Positions 63,628 to 64,000 of a stretch of 64,000 bases of DNA are shown piece after piece. The notes under the pieces were generated by a model. That model saw only the letters and a program-made list of their open reading frames with translations, was not told the origin of the DNA and searched no databases. Within the stretch, counting starts at the first letter, position 1. The number at the start of each line of letters is the position of its first letter. Source of the DNA: Acinetobacter lwoffii (lineage in GTDB: Bacteria > Pseudomonadota > Gammaproteobacteria > Pseudomonadales > Moraxellaceae); contig NZ_CP072549.1 of assembly GCF_019343495.1 (NCBI RefSeq), positions 434,001 to 498,000 of the forward strand, in the 5' to 3' direction. The position numbers were made by a program, and so were the translations under genes.

Positions 63628-64000
63628 TTATGCTTTTTGCACTTTTTCTTCAGCCAAGAAGAACCAAGTTTCAAGTACCGAGTCTGGGTTTAAAGACACA
63701 GAGTCGATACCTTGTTCCATTAACCATTGTGCAAGATCTGGATGATCGGAAGGACCTTGACCACAAATACCGACATATTTGCCAGCTTTACGACATGCTT
63801 GAATTGCAAGAGAAAGCAACGCCTTAACTGCAGGGTCGCGCTCATCAAATAGGTGAGAGACAATACCCGAGTCACGGTCAAGACCAAGCGTTAATTGTGT
63901 CAAGTCGTTTGAACCAATAGAGAAACCATCGAAATGTTCAAGGAATTGATCTGCCAATAAAGCATTGGTTGGAAGTTCACACATCATGATCACTTTAAGG
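63628..64000 (-). CDS. ppsA: Phosphoenolpyruvate synthase (C-terminal part)
   Basis: The frame runs off the right edge; the 124 C-terminal residues are present. They form the end of the PEP-utilising barrel: the D-G-F-S-I-G-S-N-D-L-T-Q-L-T-L-G-L-D-R-D-S motif and the catalytic Cys in V-G-I-C-G-Q-G-P-S-D. The enzyme makes phosphoenolpyruvate from pyruvate and ATP for gluconeogenesis, in keeping with the glyoxylate-pathway gene elsewhere in the window. Confidence 0.96.
   Translation of the reverse strand, partial: LKVIMMCELPTNALLADQFLEHFDGFSIGSNDLTQLTLGLDRDSGIVSHLFDERDPAVKALLSLAIQACRKAGKYVGICGQGPSDHPDLAQWLMEQGIDSVSLNPDSVLETWFFLAEEKVQKA

Noticed and set aside
1..64000. Prophage, insertion sequence, CRISPR array, tRNA or rRNA
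   Set aside because: No transposase, integrase, terminal repeats, repeat-spacer array or recognisable RNA-gene sequence was seen on either strand.

Overview
The window looks like chromosomal DNA of an Acinetobacter species, most likely not A. baumannii itself, since the coding regions look richer in G+C than is usual there. This is judged by eye from several genes: a blue-light BLUF protein very like BlsA, a divergent LysR regulator/PACE efflux pair matching AceR/AceI, an rpsF-rpsR-rplI operon without priB, and a complete cyoABCDE operon. I see no prophage, insertion sequence, CRISPR array, rRNA or tRNA gene. Apart from three damaged loci it is ordinary, well-kept housekeeping DNA.

Layout. 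1-2.6 kb: 3' end of rpsA, then ihfB, lapA and pyrF, followed by a small decayed gene. 2.7-6.3 kb: LysO-type exporter, a Baeyer-Villiger-type monooxygenase broken by one extra base in a C run, and a divergent AraC regulator. 6.4-12.4 kb: zapE, glcB (malate synthase G), an aldehyde dehydrogenase and a YedK/HMCES-type SRAP protein. 12.5-18.3 kb: MarR regulator, TerC/CBS membrane protein, thiM, and two unrecognised genes, one with zinc ribbons. 18.6-22.7 kb: pepN, a small unknown and two tandem universal stress proteins. 23-31.3 kb: lipoprotein esterase, SMR pump, BenE transporter, LeuE exporter, transaldolase, aceR/aceI, and an HEXXH zinc-protease-like protein whose lipoprotein leader is frame-broken. 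31.3-36.8 kb: thiolase / high-molecular-weight FabG / MaoC dehydratase cluster (same gene set as mycobacterial fadA2-fabG4-htdX) plus an EstB-like serine hydrolase. 36.9-45.1 kb: NlpE-like lipoprotein, dnaX, thioesterase, iron alcohol dehydrogenase, then LMW-PTP, murB, a YdcF/ElyC-type protein and an alpha/beta hydrolase in one tight operon. 45.2-52.8 kb: GltB-like FMN protein, an orphan promoter/small ORF/terminator unit, a WYL regulator divergent from the Anbu proteasome-like operon (circularly permuted ATP-grasp, Alpha-E, transglutaminase, Anbu) and the BLUF sensor. 52.9-64 kb, nearly all minus strand: alr, dnaB, rplI-rpsR-rpsF, cyoEDCBA, a GYF/RDD membrane protein and the 3' end of ppsA.

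The most system-like part is 47.4-52.8 kb. The four-gene Anbu operon resembles a known but poorly understood peptide ligation/cleavage module. Here it sits opposite a WYL-domain regulator and just upstream of a light sensor. The fatty-acid-like cluster at 31-36 kb is second: its thiolase carries a basic Ser/Thr/Lys-rich N-terminal tail that ends at a second good ribosome-binding site. Many operons end in clear intrinsic terminators, and several of these overlap stop codons or contradict longer start-codon choices.
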